Below are positions 54,088-62,418 of a stretch of DNA of 64,000 bases, piece after piece (position 1 is the stretch's first letter; each line of letters opens with the position of its first letter). Below the pieces are notes generated by a model, which saw only the letters and a list, made by a program, of their open reading frames with translations, did not search any database and was not told the origin of the DNA. Origin of the DNA: Cyclobacteriaceae bacterium (GTDB lineage: Bacteria > Bacteroidota > Bacteroidia > Cytophagales > Cyclobacteriaceae); contig JAHBUC010000015.1 of the NCBI GenBank assembly GCA_019638275.1, positions 44,426-108,425 of the forward strand. Direction: 5' to 3'. Both the position numbers and the translations under genes were made by a program.

Positions 54088-55734
54088 ATGAACTGGACTA
54101 CTCTATTACTAAGTTGGCGTGCAGTAGAATTGAAACGCTGGCTTATATTTTTCTTATTTCTATTCGCAGCCACTTCTTCCTTTGCACAGGTCTGGAAATC
54201 AGATCAAGACAACGGCACCTACATCAATCCTATCCTCTATGCTGATTATTCTGATCCAGATGTGTGCAAGGCAGGAAGTAATTTTTATATGACGACTTCG
54301 TCCTTCAATTGCGTTCCGGGGTTACCCATTTTGCATTCAAAAGACCTGGTGAATTGGCGGTTGATCAATTATGCATTGCCAACCCTTTCCTATGCCGAAG
54401 GTTTTGATAAGCCGCAACACGGTAAAGGCATCTGGGCGCCTTGCATCCGCTATCACAATGACGAGTTCTATATTTATTTCCCTGATCCGGATCACGGCAT
54501 CTACATGATCAAAACAAAAGACCCGGCCGGCACCTGGTCGGAGCCGGTGTTGGTGAAAGGAGGGAGGGGGTTGATTGATCCTTCTCCGTTATGGGATGAT
54601 GACGGAAAAGCTTATCTCACGTATGCCTTTGCTGGGAGTCGTGCGGGTATTAAAAGTTTGTTGATGGTGTGTTCCATGAATGTTGAAGGAACCAAGACCT
54701 TAGGCGATGACGCCATTGTATTTGACGGGCACGATGAACACCCTACGGTGGAAGGACCGAAGTTTTACAAACGTAACGGATACTACTACATTTTTGCGCC
54801 TGCAGGTGGTGTGGCTACCGGCTGGCAGTTGGTGTTGCGTTCAAGAAATCCGTTTGGTCCGTATGAACACAAGGTGGTGATGGATCAGGGTTCAACAACT
54901 ATAAATGGCCCGCACCAGGGCGCGTGGGTAGAGCTGGACAATGGTGAGCATTGGTTCTTTCATTTTCAGGATGCGGGTGTTTACGGAAGAATTGTGCACC
55001 TGCAACCCATGGTTTGGAACAACAACTGGCCGGTAATTGGCGCGGATGTTAGCAAGTCCGGAAAGGGTGAACCGGTGTTAAAACATGAAAAGCCGGATGT
55101 CGGAAAAACTCATCCGGTTGTTTTTCCTCCTGAGTCGGATGAATTTGATTCAAGAACGTTGGGTCTGCAATGGCAGTGGCATGCCAATCCGCAACTGCAT
55201 TGGGCATACCCGGTTGCAGACAAAGGTACGCTTCGCTTGTTTGCAATTCCAAAACCACCGGATGCAAGAAGTTTTTGGGATGTACCCAACCTGTTGTTGC
55301 AAAAATTTCCTGCACCTCAGTTCCAGGTAACAACCAAACTCACTTTTGTATCTCGCTTTGAAGGCGAAGAAGCCGGTTTGATTATTATGGGGCGCGACTA
55401 CGCGCGACTGACGATTAAAAGTAAAGACGGTAAGCTTTTCATTCAACAGGCTGTTTGCAAAAGTGGCGATAAGGGTTCATCAGAAAGTTTATCAACTGAA
55501 ACTTCGCTTAGCAGCAAAACACTTTACCTGCGTGTTCAGGTGAAGGACGGAGGCGTATGCACGTTCAGTTACAGCGAGGATGGTAAAAAGTTTAAGCCAT
55601 TAGGTGATCCTTTCAAAGCTCGCGAAGGTATGTGGATTGGCGCCAAGGTTGGCCTGTATTGTACTCGTGAGGGCATCACCAATGATGCCGGGCATGTGGA
55701 TGTGGATTGGTTTAGGGTGAGTTCAGAATTCTGA
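54088..55734 (+). CDS. GH43 glycosidase with C-terminal beta-sandwich
   Basis: A 548-residue exported enzyme of the beta-xylosidase/alpha-arabinofuranosidase group. The five-bladed propeller has the catalytic base in YSDPDVC (Asp), the pKa modulator in IDPSP and the acid in EGPKFYKRNGYYY (Glu). The C-terminal ~200 residues (FDSRTLGLQWQWHANP) are the GH43 C2 beta-sandwich. It likely trims arabinose or xylose side chains. The ATG start gives a 15-residue tail before a clear signal (KRWLIFFLFLFAATSSFAQ); a TTG near 54130 would also give it. Confidence 0.93.
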   Translation: MNWTTLLLSWRAVELKRWLIFFLFLFAATSSFAQVWKSDQDNGTYINPILYADYSDPDVCKAGSNFYMTTSSFNCVPGLPILHSKDLVNWRLINYALPTLSYAEGFDKPQHGKGIWAPCIRYHNDEFYIYFPDPDHGIYMIKTKDPAGTWSEPVLVKGGRGLIDPSPLWDDDGKAYLTYAFAGSRAGIKSLLMVCSMNVEGTKTLGDDAIVFDGHDEHPTVEGPKFYKRNGYYYIFAPAGGVATGWQLVLRSRNPFGPYEHKVVMDQGSTTINGPHQGAWVELDNGEHWFFHFQDAGVYGRIVHLQPMVWNNNWPVIGADVSKSGKGEPVLKHEKPDVGKTHPVVFPPESDEFDSRTLGLQWQWHANPQLHWAYPVADKGTLRLFAIPKPPDARSFWDVPNLLLQKFPAPQFQVTTKLTFVSRFEGEEAGLIIMGRDYARLTIKSKDGKLFIQQAVCKSGDKGSSESLSTETSLSSKTLYLRVQVKDGGVCTFSYSEDGKKFKPLGDPFKAREGMWIGAKVGLYCTREGITNDAGHVDVDWFRVSSEF

Positions 55735-56098
55735 ATTTTAAATTCTGAATTGTTAGTGTCCGCTTTAAGTCATAAAAAATAAATTTCATTTCAAAACCTT
55801 CATAATTTGTGATTTCAATGCAATTTTTGCCACTAAGGCTCAAAGGCACGAAGTGATAAGTGATCTTAAGGGCATCTTTAAAAACCCAATACAAAACCGC
55901 GGAGGACGCAAAGAAGACGCAGAGAGCCTCAGAGAATGAAAAATGTATATTTCTCTGCGTTCTTTGCGTGTATTCTCTCTGTGCTCTCCGCGGTAAAATG
56001 CATTTTAATGTTTTTAGAGGTTTCCTTAAGTTTAGGAATACTGCGGATACTCGTATTCTGAATTTGGATTTATGATTTTATATTTTAAATAGTCAGAA
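55735..56098. repeat. Intergenic gap with family B palindromes
   Basis: A gene-free 364-base gap after GH43. It holds a half-copy GCCACTAAGGCTCAAAGGCACG (55829-55850 region) and a full palindrome at 55896-55994: ACCGCGGAGGACGCAAAG ... CTCTGCG..CTTTGCG ... CTCCGCGGT. It marks the end of the pectin locus. Confidence 0.8.
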
Positions 56099-56491
56099 TT
56101 ATTTCAATCGCACCAGCTTACCTTTCCGCTTTACCACGTTCTTATAATCCCACTGAATGTCGCGCGATTTTTTAACCCAGCGGGTTACGTCACGCACATT
56201 TACTTCGTCAACTGACGCGTAACGAATAGAAGCGTCTTTGAATTTTCCGGTCCCGGGTTCGAGCTTCTCTTCACCAAAATCAGCGCCACTCCAAAACATC
56301 AGACGAATACAGTCTTTCAGTTTACTGTACCCAACAATGGGATTGCCATCCAAAAACCAAACTGGATGGGCATGCCAGATTTTGCTTTCCGCTTCTGTTA
56401 ATACCTTATCGATCGTGTTGGCCAGCAGTGTGCAAATGGCTTTGTCGGTGGCTTTTTGCTTGTTGTTGTAGGCTTGTATTTCCTTATTCAT
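56099..56491 (-). CDS. DUF1801-family protein
   Basis: A ~130-residue protein with HPVWFLDGNPIVGYSKLKD and the MFWSGADFG pattern of DUF1801 (YdhG-like), small proteins of unclear function. I chose ATG 56491, as the frame upstream overlaps the next gene; this start overlaps the YjbR-like gene's stop by four bases (ATGA). The two form an operon. Confidence 0.8.
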   Translation of the reverse strand: MNKEIQAYNNKQKATDKAICTLLANTIDKVLTEAESKIWHAHPVWFLDGNPIVGYSKLKDCIRLMFWSGADFGEEKLEPGTGKFKDASIRYASVDEVNVRDVTRWVKKSRDIQWDYKNVVKRKGKLVRLK

Positions 56492-56832
56492 TGGGTTGGT
56501 CTTAACAGGTGTGCAAGTTTTTGAGGCGCTACCTCGCAATAGGCCGTGGTGAGGGCATCTGAGAATACACGGCTGCGAACTTTCTTCAGCTCAACAAGCG
56601 TCCAGCCCTGCTTGCCCCATTTATTGTCAACCGGATAGATACTGGGTTTGTTTGTGCGGGTGAAAACATCCTGATCCACTTCCGATAGCTTGATACAGGC
56701 TCTGTTGTTAACGTGGTCGTAGGTAGCGAAAATCTTTTTCTTTACGCGAAATGAGGTTTTTTCATGATGCGGTTCTTCCGTGGTTTCCGGAAAGGAGAGG
56801 GCCAGTTTGCGAAAAGTTTTGAGGGTTACCAT
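56488..56832 (-). CDS. MmcQ/YjbR-family protein
   Basis: A 114-residue protein of the YjbR/CyaY-like fold: LALSFPETTEEPHHEKTSFRV, CIKLSEVDQDVFT and DNKWGKQGWTLVELKKV. Members are small DNA-binding-like proteins of unknown role. The ATG at 56832 was chosen; the upstream extension overlaps the next gene's 3' end. Confidence 0.85.
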   Translation of the reverse strand: MVTLKTFRKLALSFPETTEEPHHEKTSFRVKKKIFATYDHVNNRACIKLSEVDQDVFTRTNKPSIYPVDNKWGKQGWTLVELKKVRSRVFSDALTTAYCEVAPQKLAHLLRPTQ

Positions 56833-56842
56833 TGGTTTTAGT

Positions 56843-57751
56843 TTAGCTGGTACATAAGATTCGCAGGCCCAACGCATGTTGCAGGTTTGTATCCGTAATC
56901 ATTCTTAACTCCGCAATGGATGTCATATTTACGGAGGGTCTCAATTCGTAATACAAATGTACCCGCTTCCATAGTTCCCCTTTCTTTGCGATTCTAAAGT
57001 CAATGCCCATTGGTAAGTAAGTAGATGCAGCAAAGTTAGTTTTGTTTCTGAATGTTTCTGTTTTACTGGTGTAAGAACTTTGGTAAAAATGTACATAGGA
57101 AGTACGACCATTAGGGTAGCGGCTTTGTGTATAACCGTATTTGCTGTAATAGACTTCTGTATGTGCATTAATGGATACTCCAGCAGTGAGTCCAATACCG
57201 GCATAAAGCGACCAGCGGGCTTGCGGATTGGTTTTGAAAATGAGCGATGCGTCAAGCCGAAATTGTTTCGATGTATAATCCATACTGTAGTTTTGTGAAT
57301 AGACAGAATCAATATAAATGGCTTGACCTGTTTGGGAAGAAGTTAAAGTATCATAGGGTTTGCTCTCCATCTTGAATAAACCTCCCTGCAACATTGACCC
57401 TGAAAAGTAGCTGATGCCAAAGCGTAGAACGGGATTGGGTTTATACTGTGAGTTTTGCTTATCGCTGAGTTGAAACCCTAACAAGGCTGAAAACAGCGAA
57501 TTACTGATTAAGTTGAAACTGCTGGACTGAGAAAAATCGGCTACGTTATTATTTAATAAGACCGTTTCCGGAAACAGTGTCTTAAAGTCTGCAAGGCCTG
57601 CTTTGGTACCTGGATATGAAAATGAACCAGCCTGAATGGATACATCGTGGATTCTGATTTTCTTGATTTTCGTTGGTTGTTGTTCTTGACCGAAACCAGC
57701 GAATGAAACGGTGAGCAGAAGGGCTGCTGATAAAACGTTGATGTTTTTCAT
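56843..57751 (-). CDS. Putative outer-membrane beta-barrel protein
   Basis: A 302-residue exported protein (signal to GFGQ). It is rich in aromatic beta strands: FGISYFSGSMLQGG, WSLYAGIGLTAGVS and RVHLYYELRPSVNM. This is the profile of a small outer-membrane barrel. No family is recognised. The C-terminus LGLRILCTS lacks a clear terminal aromatic residue. Confidence 0.7.
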   Translation of the reverse strand: MKNINVLSAALLLTVSFAGFGQEQQPTKIKKIRIHDVSIQAGSFSYPGTKAGLADFKTLFPETVLLNNNVADFSQSSSFNLISNSLFSALLGFQLSDKQNSQYKPNPVLRFGISYFSGSMLQGGLFKMESKPYDTLTSSQTGQAIYIDSVYSQNYSMDYTSKQFRLDASLIFKTNPQARWSLYAGIGLTAGVSINAHTEVYYSKYGYTQSRYPNGRTSYVHFYQSSYTSKTETFRNKTNFAASTYLPMGIDFRIAKKGELWKRVHLYYELRPSVNMTSIAELRMITDTNLQHALGLRILCTS

Positions 57752-57834
57752 TTTTCGGGGGTTTGTAATCCGATCAACGTTTTTTATCCGGGAGATATTG
57801 TGGGGACGTTGTTTACCCAGATCGGTTTATGTGG

Positions 57835-58491
57835 TTACGGTCGTCTTTCGTTCTTCGCTGTGTATCTCGAAGGGTTTCTTTTAAATCTGAAATCACATTT
57901 TTTTGCTCCGTTCGCAATTGTCCCGGTTCGTATGAGTTCCAGCCCGGCCAGGCCCGAGGTTATTTCGTCCACCTCACAAAGAATGGAGGCATACCTGGAA
58001 TAATTGTTTTTCTGAAACAGTTTACAAATGCCACATTCCAGGATGTCAATGCCGTAACCAAGCCCAAATGTTTCTTGCTTGTCCGTAATGATGTGGGCGA
58101 TAAAACCGTCAGCATGTGCGTTTACACTTATTCGGTTGTGAAATGACTTGATGAGTATCTGTCCAGGCCAGGTGTTTATCAATTTGGGTAAAAGCCGTTT
58201 GAAAAATTCCTGAATTTTGTTTTTGGGTTGAACATACTCCGTTGTTATCTGAAGGCAGATTTTTCGTATGTTTTCAAATGTTTCTGCTTGGTTGTCAAGT
58301 GTTTTTATAAGGGCCAGGAAATAACTACTAAAATCAAGTCGTTTGTCAATTGGGTTTTTTGAAGTCTTTGCAAAAGCGGTATCAGCCGAGATTAGTTTAT
58401 AGTTACTTTCTGTGTCAGCAATAATGCGGTCAAAGTCATTGGGGTAGTTTGCCCTAATGTACTTGATGAAATATTTTTTGTAATTATTCAT
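57835..58491 (-). CDS. ATC-hydrolase-family-like protein
   Basis: A 218-residue protein. The C-terminal part GYGIDILECGICKLF and CEVDEITSGLAGLELIRTGT matches the L-2-amino-thiazoline-4-carboxylate hydrolase-like family, which has conserved Cys and Asp residues in these places. Real function in this organism is unknown. It has a lower G+C content than its neighbours, which fits an accessory gene. Confidence 0.7.
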   Translation of the reverse strand: MNNYKKYFIKYIRANYPNDFDRIIADTESNYKLISADTAFAKTSKNPIDKRLDFSSYFLALIKTLDNQAETFENIRKICLQITTEYVQPKNKIQEFFKRLLPKLINTWPGQILIKSFHNRISVNAHADGFIAHIITDKQETFGLGYGIDILECGICKLFQKNNYSRYASILCEVDEITSGLAGLELIRTGTIANGAKKCDFRFKRNPSRYTAKNERRP

Positions 58492-58653
58492 GCTTTTGTA
58501 GCGTCTTTTTGCTTGACGCTAGCGCTTTGGATATAATCTGTGGCATTAGAGCTTCTGCACGATACACCTAAAGCAAGCATAGCGAAAAGCGGAAAAGTGT
58601 CCGAAATCAACACACCAGCCAAAGATTATAGCTTCTTGTTGGTACTTGTTCTG
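58492..58653. other. Gap with a 13-base inverted repeat
   Basis: TATAATCTGTGGC (58532-58544) and GCCAAAGATTATA (58618-58630) are inverted with one mismatch, about 75 bases apart. A small GCGTC...GACGC hairpin is at 58501. No gene seen. Confidence 0.4.
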
Positions 58654-59904
58654 CTATTTTTTGTTAATCCTGGTTCTCAGTTTTTCCATCTGATCAAAGT
58701 ATAGTTCAGAATTTTGGCCCAGCTCTTTTGAAAGGTTGTAAGCTTGTGTCATGATTTCCATGGCTTTCTGTAAGTCACCCTTTGCTTCGTGTGCCGCAGC
58801 AAGCTCGCCAAGCGCTAAAGCAGATTTTGGACGATATTCAACCCATCTTTCAATAATCTCTATTCCTTCTGATATTCTTCCTTGCCTTATCAAATAAGGA
58901 CCAACCCAGCTAAGTCTGTTCACGCTGTTCCATCGTTCAGCTCTCGGTAGAATTGCAAAGCCATACTTATCTGAAAGACGTTTAAAGTATTGATCTATGT
59001 TATTAAGAGCATTTCCAGATTCGCTAACCATGTCACGGTACCTGGCAGACCATTCCTCATGGGGAAATACTAGATTCAAAGCCTCCAATAAGGCAGGAAG
59101 GGCTACATCGTAATGTCCTTCATTAGGAAATATTTTAGAGATAAACTTAAATTTATCAGAGCGAAAAGGCGTAAGGATTCTATCTAATTCATATAGATTT
59201 TCTTTTATTTCCGGGTAGGTACGACCATCGGAATCTGCCGAAGTAACGTACAGGTATCGCTTTCTCTCAGGTAAACTATCAACTTCAGTTGAAATCAAGT
59301 TAATGAATTTTTCACCCTCCTTGTATCCCATCCCTAAGATATCACCGGCTGCTATCGCAATATGAACGTTAAATAATTCTGGTTCTTTAACAAAGGTATG
59401 CAAGGTGTAAATAGAAGTCGATGATAAACCCATTATCATTTTAAAATTGTTTGCCCGATAGTTCGCCTGGAGATATGGAAAAAGTTCTTCTTTCAAATGT
59501 CTTGTAAACGGATCCGGATTTTCATCTGATAATTGCTGACTTGGCCAGAAGGTACTCCCATTAGTATATACTGTTGGAATATATGACATGTCTAAGATGC
59601 TAACGACAATTGTCTCTGGCATTCTTTCTACAGAACTTAAGTGCTTGACAACGCCAGCAACCATAAAGAAGAATTCATCTTCCAACAACAACAAGACAGG
59701 ATATGTTTGCAGATTCGATGACTTTTTGAAATTATCTGGAAGATATATATTAACCTTTCGACTTTCATTCAAGATCTTAGAATAGATAACATCCTGCTGA
59801 GCGTAGTTTATAGGTGTCCCTTGTGGAGAAGAATCAAACTCTTGCCCATTGACCTTATGGAAGTTCAGCAATATTAGCACTAAGAAAATTTGCTTCAATT
59901 TCAT
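58654..59904 (-). CDS. Exported esterase-like protein with TPR tail
   Basis: A 416-residue exported protein. Residues ~25-290 are an alpha/beta-hydrolase of the Esterase D/enterochelin-esterase type: VNIYLPDNF, VLLLLEDEFFF, nucleophile Ser in IMGLSSTSIYT and His in PNEGHYDVALP. Residues ~340-410 are TPR-like helices. Substrate is unknown; these are common in Bacteroidetes accessory regions. Confidence 0.8.
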   Translation of the reverse strand: MKLKQIFLVLILLNFHKVNGQEFDSSPQGTPINYAQQDVIYSKILNESRKVNIYLPDNFKKSSNLQTYPVLLLLEDEFFFMVAGVVKHLSSVERMPETIVVSILDMSYIPTVYTNGSTFWPSQQLSDENPDPFTRHLKEELFPYLQANYRANNFKMIMGLSSTSIYTLHTFVKEPELFNVHIAIAAGDILGMGYKEGEKFINLISTEVDSLPERKRYLYVTSADSDGRTYPEIKENLYELDRILTPFRSDKFKFISKIFPNEGHYDVALPALLEALNLVFPHEEWSARYRDMVSESGNALNNIDQYFKRLSDKYGFAILPRAERWNSVNRLSWVGPYLIRQGRISEGIEIIERWVEYRPKSALALGELAAAHEAKGDLQKAMEIMTQAYNLSKELGQNSELYFDQMEKLRTRINKK

Positions 59905-59910
59905 AAATTA

Positions 59911-59976
59911 TCGTTTAAAATGAGTGGGAAGACTTTTCAGACGCCCAATGGTAGAGTAGCTGGGGTAGGTCATTTC
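59911..59976 (-). pseudogene. Short relic resembling the 3' end of uxuA
   Basis: The minus strand gives MTYPSYSTIGRLKSLPTHFKR and a stop. The part TYPSYSTIGRLKSL resembles TYPGYSAIGRLKGL near the end of UxuA at 61.1 kb (about 11 of 14 identical). DNA on both sides does not extend the match. It may be the trace of an older uxuA copy. Confidence 0.4.
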
Positions 59977-60061
59977 GAGGTATCCAGTGTTTATATGCTC
60001 AGTGTTTCCTAACGCGTGTCGCTTGGAGAGTTTGAGAGCATAACATTTGTTGATCATCATA

Positions 60062-60331
60062 TTATGCTTTGATAATCCATAGCAACGGGGTTAACATAAC
60101 AATGTTTAGGATGATCCAAATCACAATGAATGTAATGGTTGATACTCTTGATGAGCTTATGTCTTCATTTCTGAGTTGAACGATAAATTGCCAAATTGAA
60201 GAGATATATGCTATCGTATAGCTAAAAATTAAAATCCACCAAGTAGTATTCTTGCGGCTAATTGGAAGTTTATCAATGAGCCTCGGTTCAAATGTCAACT
60301 CCTCTTCTGTAGCCAATTTTTGACACACCAT
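60062..60331 (-). CDS. Small membrane protein, two TM segments
   Basis: An 89-residue protein with two hydrophobic segments (WWILIFSYTIAYISSIWQFIV and ITFIVIWIILNIVMLTPLLWI, roughly). No family recognised. AT-rich like its neighbour. Coding status is supported by length and clear TM pattern only. Confidence 0.45.
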   Translation of the reverse strand: MVCQKLATEEELTFEPRLIDKLPISRKNTTWWILIFSYTIAYISSIWQFIVQLRNEDISSSRVSTITFIVIWIILNIVMLTPLLWIIKA

Positions 60332-60373
60332 TACAACAATACTGAATCAGAATTTACACAAAGCGATTGCCAG

Positions 60374-60955
60374 CTATTCTACCTTTTTATAAGTCGCAGT
60401 TATATTTACATTAATCCAATCATGGTCTGTGAAGTCAAATAGTTTTTTCGATAGCTTCAAGACCAATTCTACATTTGGTTGATATTCTAAGCTATTTATT
60501 TCTCCATTCTCTACATACTCGGGGTTATTATTTGTCAATACTATTTGTTGACTATTCTGACTGGTTGTGTAACTATAATTTGTGAATGTATTCTTATATT
60601 GCACAAGGTAAAATACTTCCGTAGTTTGTTCGCCAATAAGTTGATCAGGGAAATTGATTGAAATGAGTTTTGCATTATTAGTTGAATTTTTTAATGGCCT
60701 AATTTCCATATAATTCTCAGGTGAATTAAAGTCATAGAATGTAATACTTTTGCCATCAATAGTATTGTGCAAACCGGATATCTCCTCAAACAAATTTTCA
60801 CTTTTTAATTCATCGTTATTCAAGTCGGCATCTGGCGTAGAATTAATGGATACAATTTTATAATGTCCTGACAATTGATTTTCAAAGGAAGTAATACTGT
60901 CACTTGAGCACCCTAGCATAAGTAGCAGTCCGGAAATTATTATTATTTTATTCAT
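60374..60955 (-). CDS. Lipoprotein of unknown function
   Basis: A 193-residue lipoprotein (LMLGCSS, Cys16) with a lipocalin-like beta pattern (GHYKIVSINSTP, NVELVLKLSKKLF). It is AT-rich against the surrounding ~45% G+C. The gene is not recognised; probably recently acquired. Confidence 0.65.
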   Translation of the reverse strand: MNKIIIISGLLLMLGCSSDSITSFENQLSGHYKIVSINSTPDADLNNDELKSENLFEEISGLHNTIDGKSITFYDFNSPENYMEIRPLKNSTNNAKLISINFPDQLIGEQTTEVFYLVQYKNTFTNYSYTTSQNSQQIVLTNNNPEYVENGEINSLEYQPNVELVLKLSKKLFDFTDHDWINVNITATYKKVE

Positions 60956-61066
60956 ATCGATGATATTTAATTGTTACCAATGAGCCCAATCCAGTTGCGA
61001 TAAGAACCAAATATACTTGGAATACCCCTGTTTCACGATTGAAATACGGAATTTTTTTGTTCAACT
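60948..61066 (-). other. Possible micro-ORF with one TM segment
   Basis: From a TTG the minus strand reads NKKIPYFNRETGVFQVY, then LVLIATGLGSLVTIKYHRYE and stop, which overlaps the lipoprotein start by eight bases. It could be a small membrane peptide, or the C-terminal relic of a lost gene. No RBS checked. Weak. Confidence 0.25.
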
Positions 61067-61084
61067 CGTATTCACGCCAACAGT

Positions 61085-62257
61085 TTACTTTGTAAGCACA
61101 CGGGCAAGGCCTGCTTCCACACCGCGTAGTTCGGCCAAGCCTTTTAATCGGCCAATGGCGGAATAGCCGGGGTAGGTTTTCTTGTTCAGGTCGTCCAGCA
61201 TCTGGTGGCCATGGTCGGGGCGCATGGGTATGGGGTTGCCGGTGCGGTTCATGAGTTTGAGTACCTCGCTGACTACCGCCACCATATCGGTGTCGCCTTC
61301 CAGGTGGTTGGCTTCGTAAAAGTTGCCTTCGGCATCTCGTTTGGTATTACGCAAGTGTAGAAAGTGAATGCGCTCACCAAATTTTTGAATCATGTCAATG
61401 ATGTCGTTATCGGCACGTGCTCCAAATGAGCCGGTGCAAAAGCACAAGCCGTTAGCCGGTGAGGGTGCGGCTTCCAGCAACTCCTGCACATCGTTTTCGG
61501 TGCTCACCACACGCGGCAAACCCAGCACGGGGTAGGGTGGGTCATCGGGGTGGATGGCCAGTTTTAGTCCGGCTTCTTCCGCTACCGGTGCAACTTCTTG
61601 TAAAAAGTGAAAGAGGTGTTGCTTGAGTTTGGTGGCATCAATGTGTTCGTATTGCTTCAGGGCAGTCAGTACTTGTTCGGGTGTAAAGCTTTCATCGCTG
61701 CCGGGCAAGCCCAGCATGGCGTTTTGAAAAAGAAATTTCTTTTCTTCTTCGCTCATGCTGTTGAAGCGTGTGGTTGCTTTTTGTATTTCTTCGGGCGTGT
61801 AATCGTTTTCTGCGTTGGGTCGTTTCAGCAAAAATAAATCGAACGCCACAAATGCCGCACGTTCAAAGTACAAGGCTTTGCTTCCGTTGGGCAACGTGTA
61901 TGAAACGTTGGTGCGCAACCAATCCAGTATTGGCATAAAGTTGTAGGTCACTACTTTTAAGCCGCAGGCTGCTACGTTACGCAAGCTGGTTTTGTATTGC
62001 TCAATGTATTGCTGGTAGTTGCCGGTTTGTTTTTTGATGTCTTCGTGTACGGGTAAACTTTCAATCACCGTCCACGTTAAGCCAGCATCTTCAATTGTTT
62101 TTTTTCGTGTGTTGATTTCGTCAATCGTCCATACCTTCCCAACCGGAATGTGATGCAGGGCGGTAACCACACCTGTACATCCGGCCTGGCGTATATCGCT
62201 TAAGCTTACGGGATCATTCGGCCCGAACCACCGCATGGTTTGCTCCATTCTTTTCAT
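61085..62257 (-). CDS. uxuA: Mannonate dehydratase
   Basis: UxuA dehydrates D-mannonate to KDG in glucuronate catabolism. The 390-residue TIM-barrel protein has MRWFGPNDPVSLSDIRQAG at the start, then AIHPDDPP (metal ligands), FCTGSFGA, HLRNTKRD and RPDHGHQML. It is at the 3' end of a uxuA-SDR-GH67 arm for glucuronic acid side chains, downstream of a SDR gene. Start at 62257, with another ATG two codons in. Confidence 0.96.
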   Translation of the reverse strand: MKRMEQTMRWFGPNDPVSLSDIRQAGCTGVVTALHHIPVGKVWTIDEINTRKKTIEDAGLTWTVIESLPVHEDIKKQTGNYQQYIEQYKTSLRNVAACGLKVVTYNFMPILDWLRTNVSYTLPNGSKALYFERAAFVAFDLFLLKRPNAENDYTPEEIQKATTRFNSMSEEEKKFLFQNAMLGLPGSDESFTPEQVLTALKQYEHIDATKLKQHLFHFLQEVAPVAEEAGLKLAIHPDDPPYPVLGLPRVVSTENDVQELLEAAPSPANGLCFCTGSFGARADNDIIDMIQKFGERIHFLHLRNTKRDAEGNFYEANHLEGDTDMVAVVSEVLKLMNRTGNPIPMRPDHGHQMLDDLNKKTYPGYSAIGRLKGLAELRGVEAGLARVLTK

Positions 62258-62289
62258 AAGATCAATTTACAACTATCAATGGTCAAATA

Positions 62290-62416
62290 ACAACTTTCAA
62301 TTGACAGTTAGTAGTTAGCAGTTTTATGGTCGATTGTCAATTGTCAATTGTTAACTGTTAATTGCCAATTGTCAACTGCCAATTGCCAATTGCCTACCTA
62401 TTAATAGTGTCAATTG
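62290..62416. repeat. Cluster of CAATTG repeats upstream of uxuA
   Basis: Seven CAATTG palindromes (62298, 62338, 62345, 62366, 62380, 62387, 62411) within about 120 bases, in TGTCAATTG/TGCCAATTG units. The region lies in the 161-base gap between uxuA and the SDR gene. It looks like a simple tandem-derived repeat. Confidence 0.75.
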
Positions 62417-62418
62417 AA

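Noticed and set aside
54045..54245. Separate small gene with a hydrophobic N-terminus before GH43
   Set aside because: It overlaps the GH43 signal region in another frame and ends in a basic, Arg-rich stretch without a domain; likely chance.
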